64,000 nt of DNA. Origin: CAJXII01 sp965242915 (lineage in GTDB: Bacteria; Campylobacterota; Campylobacteria; Campylobacterales; Arcobacteraceae). A program made the translations under genes and the position numbers. The stretch is from assembly GCA_965242915.1 (NCBI GenBank), contig CBDETN010000028.1, positions 186,001 through 250,000 on the forward strand. The letters are read 5' to 3'. The notes beneath the pieces were generated by a model that did not search any database, was not told where the DNA came from, and saw only the letters and a list, made by a program, of their open reading frames with translations. Below, one piece after another: positions 9,269 through 19,005 of the stretch; the first letter of the stretch is position 1, and each line of letters opens with the position of its first letter.

Positions 9269-10438
9269 TTATTTATCGCTTACTTTTTTAATTAATTCTT
9301 TTACATTTTCCAAGGCTGTTTCACTGCTGTTTTTATCAAAAGATAATGCAACTGCCATTCTTCTGCCTATATGAGATTGAGGTTTCCCAAAAACTCTTAA
9401 ATATGAATTTTTAGTAAATATAGATGGGTGGGCTTCTACTACAGGTGTAAAAGTATCATTCTTTGCTTTATATGCGGCGCTTGCACCTGCACCATAATCA
9501 ATATAATCTAACGGCAACCCAAGAACAGCTCTTATATGTAAGGCAAATTCACTTTGAGATTGTGTAATCATAGTTACCATTCCGGTATCATGAGGTCGCG
9601 GACTTACTTCACTAAAATAAACCTCATCGCCTTTTATAAAAAGCTCAACACCAAATAAACCACGACCGCCTAAACCATCTGTAATTTTTTGTGCAACTTC
9701 AATTGATCGTTGTTTTGCTAATTCAGACATCTCCATTGGCTGCCATGAAAAAATATAATCACCGTCTTTTTGGATATGACCAATAGGCTCACAAAAAATC
9801 GTACCCGTTTCATTTCTTACTGTTAACAAAGTAATTTCATAATCAAAAGTTATAAACTCTTCAACAATTAATTCACTGGCATCTCCTCTGGCCTCTTTTG
9901 CTATCTCCCAAGATTTTTCTAAATCATCATCACTATAAGCTATACTTTGACCATGACCGCTACTACTCATAATCGGTTTTATCACACAAGGGAAACCTAT
10001 CTTGTTTGCAGAATTTTCTAACTCATCAAAGGTTTTAACAAATTCATATTTTGATGCCGGAAGTTTTAACTCTTCACAGGCAAAAACTCGAATATTTTTT
10101 CTATTCATAGTTTTATTTACAGCCTCAGCATTTGGAATCACATGAAAACCTTCTTTTTCAGCCTCAAAAAGCGCAGATATACTAATAGCTTCAACTTCAG
10201 GTAAAATGAAATCAGGTTTTTCTCTTCTTATTACATCTAAAACTTCATTTTCATCTTTCATATTAATAACATAAGATGTATTTGCTACAAGATGTGCCGG
10301 AGCATTTGCATAACTATCTACTGCAACAGTTTCTACCCCTAGTCTTTGAGCTTCAATGATAACTTCTTTGCCTAACTCTCCACTTCCTAGAAGTAGAATT
10401 TTTATACTGTTTGCTTTTAATGGTGCTGGAAATTGCAT
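9269..10438 (-). CDS. purT: formate-dependent phosphoribosylglycinamide formyltransferase
   Basis: Uses formate and ATP to formylate glycinamide ribonucleotide in purine synthesis, an alternative to the folate-dependent PurN. The 389-aa length matches PurT. It shows the N-terminal KILLLGSGELGKE pre-ATP-grasp motif, the ATP-grasp core (CVIKPIMSSSGHGQS, ELIVEEFI) and the C-terminal FGVELFIKGDEVYFSEVSPR and HDTGMVT signatures. No neighbouring purine genes are present; it appears to stand alone. Confidence 0.95.
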   Translation of the reverse strand: MQFPAPLKANSIKILLLGSGELGKEVIIEAQRLGVETVAVDSYANAPAHLVANTSYVINMKDENEVLDVIRREKPDFILPEVEAISISALFEAEKEGFHVIPNAEAVNKTMNRKNIRVFACEELKLPASKYEFVKTFDELENSANKIGFPCVIKPIMSSSGHGQSIAYSDDDLEKSWEIAKEARGDASELIVEEFITFDYEITLLTVRNETGTIFCEPIGHIQKDGDYIFSWQPMEMSELAKQRSIEVAQKITDGLGGRGLFGVELFIKGDEVYFSEVSPRPHDTGMVTMITQSQSEFALHIRAVLGLPLDYIDYGAGASAAYKAKNDTFTPVVEAHPSIFTKNSYLRVFGKPQSHIGRRMAVALSFDKNSSETALENVKELIKKVSDK

Positions 10439-10620
10439 ATTTTAAATTCCTTAAATTTTTATATTGTTATTTTATAATAATTTCAATAAAAATGTGATTT
10501 AAAATTTGGCAATAAAAAAAGTTGATGTGTACTACAATTTATTGGAAAAATAATTTGGGTTTGGTTTTTTCTTGATATTAAAAAATCTCCCCAAAATTAT
10601 AATTTTTGCACCGATTTTTG

Positions 10621-10643
10621 GTTACTTTTTTAGAAAAAGTAAC
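10621..10643. terminator. perfect 10-bp hairpin after purT/IS boundary
   Basis: GTTACTTTTT and AAAAAGTAAC pair perfectly around a 3-nt TAG loop. It lies in the 266-bp gap between the purT start and IS3 copy 1. There is no T-run after the stem, so it could be a weak terminator or a structured repeat. Nothing else is seen in that gap. Confidence 0.35.
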
Positions 10644-10704
10644 ATGTAAACTAATAATATTAATAGAAAAATAACTTGATAAAGTATGACAGAATACCTT
10701 GATC

Positions 10705-12037
10705 TATAATACCCCAAGAAGACAAGACAACTTTTTCTAAATCCTTATTCTCTTTTTCACCTGTTACCTTATGCCACAATTTCAACTAATTTATCATAAT
10801 CCTTATTATTAATTTTTAAACTATCATAATAAAAACTCATTGGTTTTTTATAATTTAAAGTTTGATGAAATCTTTTATGATTATAAAAATCAATATAATC
10901 TTTCACATCAGTTTTTAACTCTTTAATTGTGTTATATTCATTTAGATAAATTCTTTCAACTTTTGCACTTCGCCAGAATCTCTCTATACAAATATTATCA
11001 GTAGCTCTACCTTTACCATCCATTGAGATAATGATGCCATTATCTTTTAAAGTCTGTGTATGGATATGACTTGTGTATTGACTGCCTTGATCTGTATTAA
11101 ATATTTCAGGTTTACCATATAGCGATAATGCTTCATTTAGAACATCCATTGTTAAAGCTGAATCCATAGTGTTGGATATTTTCCAAGATAGTACAGCTTT
11201 AGAATACCAATCAATTATAGCTGCTAAATAAACCATGCCGCCATTAATCTTGATATATGTTATATCCGTACTCCATACTTGATTTGCTTTTACTATGTCA
11301 ACTCCTCTAAGCTTGTAAGAGTATTTTTTATGTTGCTTATCTGGTATTGATAGATTTATTGGTTTAACTGCTAATATTGGCTTTAAACCCATCTATTGTC
11401 TATATTTATAAACAGTATTCAAACTTATATTGTATCCATCTTCTAAAAGTTGCTGATGAACTTTTAAAGCTCCATATATTGGTATTTGCTCATAAATATC
11501 ATTTATCTTATCTTTGAGTGATATTTTATGCTTATTTTCTATAGGCTTATAATATAAGCTGCTTGGATTTAATTTTATAAGTTTACATTGAGTTGATACT
11601 GAAATATATGTTAGCTTAGACTCTATCAACTCTTTTTTATTAGATAAGTCCAAGCTTTGTAGCTTTCCCTCAAGCCATTCCTTTTCAACTGTCATTTTAC
11701 CTACTATCTTTGCATAATCATCTATTTTAGATTGTAATTTTAAGTTTTCGTCTTTATATTCTTTGATAGCCTTTGCAGGCTCCATTGCCAACTCTGCATT
11801 ATCCAAAAATATCTTCTTCCAATTTTGGATATTTTTAGGTGTTATATTATTTTTACTTGCTATCTCATTTAAAGTCTTTTCACCTTTTAAAACTTCTAAA
11901 ACAATTTTTGTTTTAAATTTTGCTGTAAATATTCTTCTTTTTGTACTCATTTTTTACCCCTATTAAATATTTTATTATTTTAACTTTTTAGGAATAAGAA
12001 TCTTATTTTTTCGTTCTTATTTTCTTGGGGTATTATA
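10705..12037 (-). mobile_element. IS3-family element, copy 1
   Basis: A 1333-bp element with terminal inverted repeats TATAATACCCCAAGAA at the left and its complement at the right (with further partial match inward). It carries one transposase region on the minus strand. Two more copies lie at 30515 and 35036; comparing the three fixes the ends. No convincing target duplication is visible beyond a shared TA at both edges. The right end abuts an IS21 terminal fragment, so this copy landed in, or deleted into, an older composite element. Confidence 0.88.
10769..11950 (-). pseudogene. IS3-family transposase, split by an amber codon
   Basis: Together the two halves match the intact 393-aa transposase at 35100-36281. 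The N-terminal half (11393-11950) has the helix-turn-helix of OrfA (FKTKIVLEVLKGEKTLNEIA) and a coiled coil. The C-terminal half (10769-11392) has the DDE core: D in VWSTDITYI, D in FNTDQGSQY, E in IERFWRSAK. A GAG codon of the intact copy is TAG here, giving TAG directly followed by ATG. The second half could therefore restart, but a full-length protein needs readthrough. Copy 1 also has a Gly for a Glu in WLEEKL. Confidence 0.85.
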
Positions 12038-12477
12038 CTTTGTTGAGTGATATTTGTATTATACAGCTTACACTGAAGAAGATGGACAATTAGCACTTAC
12101 AGAGTTTAATGATATCTGGGGTAAAAAATATCCTAACATTACTGTTTCTTGGACAAATCACTGGTCTGAATTGTCTACATTTTTCAAATATCCAGATTCT
12201 GTGAGAAAATTAATTTATACAACAAATCCTATTGAATCTTTAAATGCTGCTATAAAAAGAAAAACTAAATCTAAGGGTTCATTTCCAACAGAAGATTCAG
12301 CTTTTAAAGTGATGTATCTGGCTTGTGCTGAACAACAAAATAAATGGAATGCTTCTAGTATTAGAAATTGATTTGAGATTTATCCTCAACTTAGTATATT
12401 TTTTAAGGAGATTATGGCAAAATATGAGAAGTGATTAAAAAGAAACTGGTGGGTTTACACAGTTTATTTTACACTCT
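12038..12477 (+). mobile_element. truncated IS256::IS21 composite, right end
   Basis: These 440 bases repeat 18501-18940 almost exactly. The first 21 bp are the terminal end of the IS21-family element, followed by the TTATAC target duplicate and then the 3' part of the IS256-family transposase with its right terminal repeat. Both copies end at the same base (TTTACACTCT) and then diverge, as expected if the composite moved as an IS256 unit. The left part was lost where IS3 copy 1 now sits. Just after the end is TTTACAGTCCC, the inverse of the IS256 left tip. Confidence 0.85.
12054..12434 (+). pseudogene. IS256-family transposase, 3' fragment with stop
   Basis: The C-terminal ~125 residues of a Mutator-type transposase (the TTNPIESLNAAIKRKTK motif is diagnostic of IS256). 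An in-frame TGA at ~12369 replaces the TGG seen in the twin copy at 18832, cutting the reading after SSIRN. There is no N-terminal half, so this is a dead fragment. Confidence 0.88.
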
Positions 12478-12504
12478 CAATTTACAGTCCCACAGTGTAT
12501 AAGT

Positions 12505-12528
12505 CAGGATTAGTTTTTACTAATCCTG
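12505..12528 (-). terminator. hairpin over the rnr stop codon
   Basis: CAGGATTAGT and ACTAATCCTG form a perfect 10-bp stem with a TTTT loop. The rnr stop codon (12520-12522) lies inside the stem. The minus-strand sequence after it is not T-rich, so it may end or stabilise the transcript rather than act as a strong intrinsic terminator. Confidence 0.5.
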
Positions 12529-14352
12529 TATATTCACAATTATATTTTTTGTAATAATATCACTACTTTTTAATACAACTTTTACATTGGAAAACAATCT
12601 TTGTCCTGCATAGTTTTTACAAACTACTCTAGCACCGATCATCCCTTCTTGCAATTTGGCAATACCATTTTGAGCATCTACGATTATAGCAGTAAAAGAT
12701 TTTTCTAAATTTTTATCTGCCCATCTTGCATATTTTCTATCTTCCAAATCCCAAACCAAACTTGCAATATCTCGCTCTTTTACACTGATATCTTCACAAA
12801 TGTCTTCGATATCTGCGGGAATTTTTCTGATTTTTAGAATTCTATGTAAAACCAAATCCGCATATCTTCTAATTGGCGAAGTAAAATGTGAATAATCTTT
12901 AAATCCCAGACCAAAATGTCCTATTGATTTTGAACCGTATCTTGCTTGTTGCTGTGATTGGATTATAAGTTCATCTACTTCATTTTCAAGTCCTACATTA
13001 GCAGCTTTACTTTGAATAGATTCAATAGTCTTATGAACATTATCTTTTAATTTGGCATTAAGACCCAGCATATTTACATCATCTATTAATTTTTCAATAC
13101 TTTTGGCTTTTGGTTCCTCATGAACTCTGAATATTCCAAAACCTTTTAATTTCTTTGCAGCTTCGCAGTTAGCAAGCAACATACACTCTTCTACTAACTT
13201 ATGAGACGGGCTTGAAGTTTCAATTACAACACTTTGTAACTCTTCATTCTCATCAAGCTGTAAACTTAACTCCTCAGTTCTGAAATCAAAACCGTTTTGT
13301 AATCGTTTCTTTCTAAATTTATCAGTTAAAGAATAAAGTTTTAAAATATCTTCATAGCCTTTTGTTTTATCTTTAATTACATCATCAATCTCTTCATAAC
13401 TATATTTATTTTGTGACTTTATCGTAGCTTCAAAAACTTCACTCTTAACTACTTTAAGTTTTTTAGTATCTAATTTTATTTTAAATACAAATGCGAATCT
13501 TTTTATATCTGGCTTTAATGAACATAAATCGGCGCTCAAAGAGAAAGGTATCATTGGCAATACTTTATTTGGTAGATAGATTGAAAATGCTCTTTTTCTA
13601 GCTTCCAAATCCTGTGTACCACCCTCTTTTATAAAAGCACTGACATCAGCAATCGCGACATAAAGTATATTTAAATCGCTGTCAAAATAAATTGCATCAT
13701 CATGGTCTTTTGCAGTTGCCGGGTCAATTGTACAAAATGGCAGATCAGTTAAATCGACTCTATCGCACATTTTAAATTCATCGTTTATATTTGTAATATA
13801 TTCTTGGCTTCTAAAATTTTGTTTGTATAGATACAATGATATTTTTTCATCAATTTTAGTATCACTGATATTTCCTAGTGCAGATACTATTTTTTCTTTA
13901 GCTATAAGTAAAATATCGCCATTTTTATAACTGCTTAAAGATATATTGAAAGTCAGTTTAATATTATCTTTTACACTATAAGTTTGACTATCTTTGATAA
14001 AACATAAAATTTCAGCATCGCTTCTTTCAATTATTTTAATAACTTTTGCCTTAGTTTTATGTCGTGGATTAAAAATCATCTGTATCAAAACTAAATCATC
14101 ATTATACGCACCGTTTAGTTTATCTAATTCAATAAAAATCTTTTGCATATCTTTATTGATAAATTGCGCAACATTCTTTTTCACTAAAATTTTACCAATT
14201 TTATATTTGGTATTTAAGATATACTTATTGTCAATTTCTTTGATTATACCTTGACTAAGCAGTGTACGGTCTTGTTGTAATAGTTTTTTGATACTTTTTT
14301 GATACAAAGACAATCCTAAATGTTTTTTATGTATAATAACTAACATTATCAT
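12520..14352 (-). CDS. rnr: ribonuclease R / RNB-family exoribonuclease
   Basis: Processive 3'-5' exoribonuclease. The RNB catalytic core is clear: PFCTIDPATAKDHDDAIYFD with the metal-binding aspartates, then the AFSIYLPNKVLPMIP, EECMLLANCEAA and FTSPIRRYADL motifs. At 610 aa it is short for the family. The C-terminal S1 domain is poorly conserved, and an OB-like region precedes the core, as in other Campylobacterota. The first Met is weakly supported; MLVII three codons in is possible. IS remnants lie on both sides, and the composite copies flanking it are direct repeats. Confidence 0.9.
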   Translation of the reverse strand: MIMLVIIHKKHLGLSLYQKSIKKLLQQDRTLLSQGIIKEIDNKYILNTKYKIGKILVKKNVAQFINKDMQKIFIELDKLNGAYNDDLVLIQMIFNPRHKTKAKVIKIIERSDAEILCFIKDSQTYSVKDNIKLTFNISLSSYKNGDILLIAKEKIVSALGNISDTKIDEKISLYLYKQNFRSQEYITNINDEFKMCDRVDLTDLPFCTIDPATAKDHDDAIYFDSDLNILYVAIADVSAFIKEGGTQDLEARKRAFSIYLPNKVLPMIPFSLSADLCSLKPDIKRFAFVFKIKLDTKKLKVVKSEVFEATIKSQNKYSYEEIDDVIKDKTKGYEDILKLYSLTDKFRKKRLQNGFDFRTEELSLQLDENEELQSVVIETSSPSHKLVEECMLLANCEAAKKLKGFGIFRVHEEPKAKSIEKLIDDVNMLGLNAKLKDNVHKTIESIQSKAANVGLENEVDELIIQSQQQARYGSKSIGHFGLGFKDYSHFTSPIRRYADLVLHRILKIRKIPADIEDICEDISVKERDIASLVWDLEDRKYARWADKNLEKSFTAIIVDAQNGIAKLQEGMIGARVVCKNYAGQRLFSNVKVVLKSSDIITKNIIVNIQD

Positions 14353-14375
14353 TACACGAGCTTAGACTCTTGATT

Positions 14376-14454
14376 TATAAAGAATAGCTTAAATGAAAGG
14401 TAAAATTTAAAAAGTGCATACTTTTAGGTTTTATCTTTAAAGTACTATGAAAAA
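14376..14454 (+). repeat. 79-bp perfect inverted repeat, copy 1
   Basis: Identical, in reverse complement, to 21560-21638. It starts TATAAAGAATAGC and ends ACTATGAAAAA, after which the two copies differ. It lies upstream of rnr on the opposite strand and just before a histidine-kinase remnant. It does not match any IS end in this window. It is either a duplicated chromosomal segment left by an IS-driven rearrangement or the end of a larger element. Confidence 0.9.
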
Positions 14455-14838
14455 AGGTACAACAAACCATCATTTTTCAATTTTAGCAAATAAACGAATA
14501 ATCAATGACTTAACAAAAGAGGTAGTCATAATAGTAACATTAAATGATATTACTGCTGAAGTGAAATAAAAGACGGCTTTAATATTATGTATATTCAGGA
14601 TAATGCAGGCGGAATACCAGAAGATATAATTGCTAAAATATTTGATCCGTATTTTACCACAAAACATCAGTCTCAAGGGACGGATATAGGATTATATATG
14701 AGTAAAGATATCGTAGAAAAACATATGAACGGACTACTTAGTATAAAAAATATAAATACAACTTTAGATGGACAAGTTTATAACGGTGCTTGTTTTAAAA
14801 TTGCTATACCTATAAAACTCAAACTGAAATATTATTAA
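14447..14838 (+). pseudogene. histidine kinase ATPase-domain remnant
   Basis: The clear part (14587-14838, 83 aa) is the end of a HATPase_c domain: an N-terminal QDNAGGIPEDI G1 box, the KIFDPYFTT F-box and a degenerate G2 box (GTDIGLYMSK, Asp for the usual Gly). It ends in a normal-looking C-terminus. Upstream, an ATG at 14447 at the edge of the 79-bp repeat opens a 40-codon frame ending at TAA, so the gene's 5' part is missing or scrambled. The sequence resembles the kinase at 48391-50235 in this domain. Non-functional. Confidence 0.75.
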
Positions 14839-15084
14839 ACTCTAATCGATATGTCATACAAGTGATAAGCATATTTCCATGCTAGGCGTTAGATGAATAC
14901 CTTTTCGGAAGAAATATATTTACCTCTTATATGAATAAAAGTATATTTAATAAAGATGAATAGAATATGAATAAAGCACTAAAATAATATCTCTATTAAA
15001 GGGACTGTAAATCTAACTGTGTAAATCCAAAAATATGATTATTTGATAAAATATCAAATATGAAAAATATTAAGGATTTACATA

Positions 15085-15960
15085 ATGAATTTATTAAATA
15101 CAGAAGAATTAAAAAGACAAATAGCTAATGGAACATTTACAGGATTAGATGATATTAGAAAAGAGTTTAAAAATATACTCAAAGAGGTAATACAAACTGC
15201 ATCACAAGAAGAGCTAACCTCACACTTAGGTTATGATAAACATCAAGAATCAGACAATCAGAACTATCGTAACGGTTACAACGATAAAACTATAAAATCA
15301 AAATATGGAAATATAGATGTTGCGATTCCAAGAGATTTGCAAGTGTGGATTCCGCTACGCTCCATGAGAATCAAGCTTTGAACCACAACTTGTTAAAAAA
15401 AGAGAAATACTACTAAATGGTAGTGAAGATATGATAATATCACTCTATACCAAAGGTATGAGTGTAAGAGATATACAACTTCATCTTGATGATTTATATG
15501 GTTATGAATTATCAACTCAAACCATATCTAACATTACAGAAAAAGTTATCGAAAAAGCTAAAGAGTGGCAAATAAGACCCTTAGAAAAGATATATCCAAT
15601 AATCTTTATGGATGCAACAGTACTTAAAATTAGAGTTGATAGAGTAGTTAAAAATATAGCTGCATATATAATGCTAGGAGTTACACTAGAAGGTAAAAAA
15701 GAGATTATAGGTATTTGGATAGGTAAAAATGAAACTAGTAAATATTGGCTTACAGTTTTAAATGATATTCAAAAAAGAGGAGTACAAGATGTACTTATCT
15801 TTGCAATAGATGGTCTTAATGGCTTTAGTGAAGCAATTAGTGCAGTTTATCCTAAGGCAGAGATACAAAGGTGTATAGTACATCAAATAAGAAGTTCATT
15901 AAAGTTTGTATCTTGGAAAGATAGAAAAGCAGTTGCTAAAGATTTAAAATCAGTTTATAC
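15085..15960 (+). pseudogene. IS256-family transposase, 5' part, frameshifted
   Basis: The N-terminal ~290 residues of a Mutator-type transposase. The first segment (15085-~15336) ends in VAIPRD. Then about 29 foreign, GC-richer bases (15337-15365) interrupt, and the reading resumes in another frame with ESSFEPQLVKKREI. The rest (to 15960) carries the DDE residues in IFMDATVLKIRVD and FAIDGLNGF. It stops at KSVYT, where the IS21 element begins. It is inactive because of both the inserted bases and the IS21 insertion. Confidence 0.88.
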
Positions 15961-16128
15961 TGCAAAAATCACTCCCAAAAAGACACCATATCACTTTTTA
16001 TCTGGACACTTTGGTTGAAAAAGTGATAGGAAAGTTTAAATTAAGTTTATTTGCTGGATTAAAACTAATTTAAGTTTGAGATATTCTCCATATTAAACTA
16101 CACTTCTAAAAATATTAGGAGTGTATCA

Positions 16129-17666
16129 ATGAGGAGAGTTTTAATGAAACAGATTAAAGAGATACTAAAATTAAAGTATCAAATGGATTTCTCATATAGG
16201 AGAATAGCAAAGAGTCTTGGTGTATCTAGATCTGCTGCAGCTGAATATTGTAGAAGATTTGAGATATTACCAGATAAACTGGAAGATTTTTTATTGCATG
16301 ATGAAGATATTATGTATAAAATGCTTTTCCCTGAACAAACTATATTACACAGGCAATCTTTAAGACCTAAACCTGATGTTGAATATATTGATAAAGAAAT
16401 TCGTAAAAAAGGTGTTACATATCTATTGTTATGGCAAGAGTATAAAGAGCAGAATCCTGATGGTTATGGATACACTCAATTTAAAACTTATTATCATAAA
16501 TATAAAAAGAAATTAAACCCATCAATGAGACAAATACACTTAAATGGTGAAAAATTATTTGTAGATTATAGTGGTGTTACTGTTCCTATTTATAATAGTA
16601 AAACAGGAGTTATTTCAAAAGCTCAAATATTTGTAGCAGTATTAGGAGCATCAGGTTATACATATGTAGATGCAACACCTAGTCAAAAGCAAGAATACTT
16701 TATAAAGTCGCACACAAAAGCTTTTAACTTCTTTGGAGGAGTACCTAAAATATTAGTACCAGATAACCTAAAAAGTGCAGTTATTTCAAATAATAAAGAT
16801 GGGATTGTTTTAAATGAAAGTTATAAAGCAATGGCAAATCATTATGGGTGTGTAATTGAACCAGCAAGACCATATAAACCAAAAGATAAAGCAAAAGCAG
16901 AACAAGGAGTTCAAGCAATTCAAAGATGGATATTAGCCGTTCTTCGGCATAGAAAATTTTTGATGTTGAAGAACTTAATGATGCTATATCTCCATTGCTT
17001 GATATTTATAACTCTAAGGTTATGAAACGATTAAAGAAAAGTAGAGATACTTTATTTAAAGAGTTAGATGAACCATACTTGCAACCACTAGCAGCTAATC
17101 AATATATTTATAAAGAGTTTAAAATAGCAACTGTAAATATAGATTATCATATAGAGCTTCAAAGTGCTAGATACTCAGTACCATTTAAATATTTAGGAGA
17201 AAAAGTAGAGGTAAGATACTCAACATCTACAGTTGAGATTTATTATAAATCAAAGCTAATTGCCACACATCCAAGATATTATGATAGTGAATATTCAACT
17301 ATTAAAGAGCACCAACCTGAAAATCATCAATATCAAGATGCGAAGTTTAATCCTGGAAGATATTTAAACTGGGCAAAAAGTATAGGGGTTCAAACTGTAG
17401 AGTTTACAAAGATGAAATTAGAACAAGAGCAATTTCCATCATATGCATACAGAAAACTAAATGCCATTCTTTCATTGGCAAAACAATATGAAAAATATGA
17501 AGTTGATTTAGCTTTAGGATATGCAATGAGTATTAATGCCACTACAGTTGCATCTATAAAATCAATATTATCAAAAAAGCTTTATTATAAAAAGCCTGCT
17601 AATAATATTATAAATATAGCACAAAATAACCACAGTAATATTCGTGGTAATACAGAATATAAATAA
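16129..17666 (+). pseudogene. istA: IS21 transposase IstA, single-base frameshift
   Basis: The N-terminal helix-turn-helix (FSYRRIAKSLGVSRSAAAEY) and the DDE integrase core (LFVDYSGVTV, VPDNLKSAV, EPARPYKPKDKAKAEQ) are intact to ~16960. There a run of five T should be six: adding one T restores FFDVEELNDAISPLLDIYNSK, which runs into the second frame (16995-17666) with the usual C-terminal domain. Length would be ~510 aa, normal for IstA. The break may be genuine, a phase-variable slip or a sequencing error. The ATG at 16144 is an alternative start. Confidence 0.9.
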
Positions 17667-17681
17667 AAAGGATAGAAAAAA

Positions 17682-18422
17682 ATGAACCAAGAAACAGTAA
17701 CAAATAAAATGAGTGAATTAAAATTAGAAGGCTTTAAAACAGCATACTTACGACAAATTGAAGATAGAAATTATGATAAATTATCATTTAATGAGAAACT
17801 CTACAACCTACTTGAAGCCCAAGAGATACATCAGCACAACAGAAGGATTAAACTTAATTTTAATATATCAAAAATAAAAGATAAGCAAGCAACTTTAGAA
17901 GATTTAGTTTATAAGCAAACAAGAGGTTTAAATAAAGAACAAATTTTAGGATTAGCAAATATGGACTTTATAAGAAATTATCAAAATATTATCATTACAG
18001 GTAAAACAGGAACTGGTAAATCTTATCTCGCACAAGCACTAGCTAATCGTTCTATCATGGATGGATTTAAAGCTTATTATATTAGAGTTCCTACAATACT
18101 TGAAGATATATCAATCGCAAGAGCAGATGGAACATATACAAATTTCCTACGAAAACTTAGCAAATATAGTATTCTTATTTTAGATGACTTTGGAATAAAT
18201 CCATTATCAGCTGATGATGCTACAAATTTATTAGAAATTATAGAAAGTAGAGTTGACTTATCATCAATAATTCTCACCTCTCAACTTCCTGTATCACAGT
18301 GGTATGATTATTTAAATAATGATACTGTTGCTGATGCAATATTAGATAGGATTGTACATTCTTCACATAGAGTTGAACTAAAAGGTACATCAATGAGAAA
18401 AATTATGTCAAAAATAAATTAA
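17682..18422 (+). CDS. istB: IS21 helper ATPase IstB
   Basis: AAA+ ATPase that assists IstA in target selection. At 246 aa it is full length. Walker A is GKTGTGKSYLA (~107-117), Walker B is LILDDFGI, and the C-terminal region has the family's DRIVHSSHRVELKG box. It starts 16 bp after istA with an AAAGGATAG ribosome site. It appears intact even though istA is frameshifted. Confidence 0.95.
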   Translation: MNQETVTNKMSELKLEGFKTAYLRQIEDRNYDKLSFNEKLYNLLEAQEIHQHNRRIKLNFNISKIKDKQATLEDLVYKQTRGLNKEQILGLANMDFIRNYQNIIITGKTGTGKSYLAQALANRSIMDGFKAYYIRVPTILEDISIARADGTYTNFLRKLSKYSILILDDFGINPLSADDATNLLEIIESRVDLSSIILTSQLPVSQWYDYLNNDTVADAILDRIVHSSHRVELKGTSMRKIMSKIN

Positions 18423-18521
18423 CACTTGGACACTTTATGCTAAAATGTTGTTAGAGAATATTTCAAATTTGTAAGTGTCCAAGTGTTTGTGATACGGTGT
18501 CTTTGTTGAGTGATATTTGTA

Positions 18522-18897
18522 TTATACAGCTTACACTGAAGAAGATGGACAATTAGCACTTACAGAGTTTAATGATATCTGGGGTAAAAAATATCCTAAC
18601 ATTACTGTTTCTTGGACAAATCACTGGTCTGAATTGTCTACATTTTTCAAATATCCAGATTCTGTGAGAAAATTAATTTATACAACAAATCCTATTGAAT
18701 CTTTAAATGCTGCTATAAAAAGAAAAACTAAATCTAAGGGTTCATTTCCAACAGAAGATTCAGCTTTTAAAGTGATGTATCTGGCTTGTGCTGAACAACA
18801 AAATAAATGGAATGCTTCTAGTATTAGAAATTGGTTTGAGATTTATCCTCAACTTAGTATATTTTTTAAGGAGATTATGGCAAAATATGAGAAGTGA
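18522..18897 (+). pseudogene. IS256-family transposase, 3' part
   Basis: The C-terminal ~125 residues of the IS256-type transposase, continuing the 5' part at 15085-15960 once the IS21 element is removed. It carries the TTNPIESLNAAIKRKTKSKG signature and ends in EIMAKYEK. Unlike its twin at 12054-12434 it retains TGG (Trp) after SSIRN. It cannot be made as a whole protein in its present state. Confidence 0.9.
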
Positions 18898-19005
18898 TTA
18901 AAAAGAAACTGGTGGGTTTACACAGTTTATTTTACACTCTTATTGAGAACGAAAAAGTTTTTTAAATTTGCAGGAATATTAGCTTTAAATGTAGTTGATA
19001 AATCT

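Larger units (their letters stand above)
15961..18521 (+). mobile_element. IS21-family element (istA-istB)
   Basis: A 2561-bp element flanked by a 6-bp target duplication, TTATAC, at 15955-15960 and 18522-18527. Terminal repeats are imperfect but extended: TGCAAAAATCACTC at the left against TACAAATATCACTC at the right, then AAAGACACC, TATCAC and GGACACTT in matching order. Removing the element and one TTATAC joins the IS256 reading frame exactly (VYT-AYTEEDG). It contains istA (frameshifted) and istB, the standard two-gene IS21 layout. Confidence 0.92.
15002..18940 (+). mobile_element. IS256-family element interrupted by IS21-family element
   Basis: The left tip (GGACTGTAAATCTAACTGTG) and the right tip (complement of AGTGTAAAATAAACTGTG) form ~22-bp imperfect terminal repeats matching at about 18 positions. 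The transposase is split: its 5' part lies at 15085-15960 and its 3' part at 18522-18897, with a complete IS21-type element between. No clear target duplication is visible at the outer ends. Without the inner element it would be about 1.4 kb, normal for IS256. Confidence 0.85.

Noticed and set aside
11763..11966. 67-codon plus-strand ORF repeated in all three IS3 copies (also at 31543 and 36094)
   Set aside because: It lies antisense to the transposase coding sequence and is conserved only because the IS copies are nearly identical; no ribosome site.
10700..12040. A 3-4 bp target duplication around the IS3 copies
   Set aside because: The flanks of all three copies were compared and share only TA next to the ends; no longer direct repeat is present, probably because adjacent deletions occurred.
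15000..18950. An 8-9 bp target duplication around the IS256 element
   Set aside because: The left flank (CTATTAAAG) and right flank (TATTGAGAA) are only vaguely alike and do not form a clear duplication.
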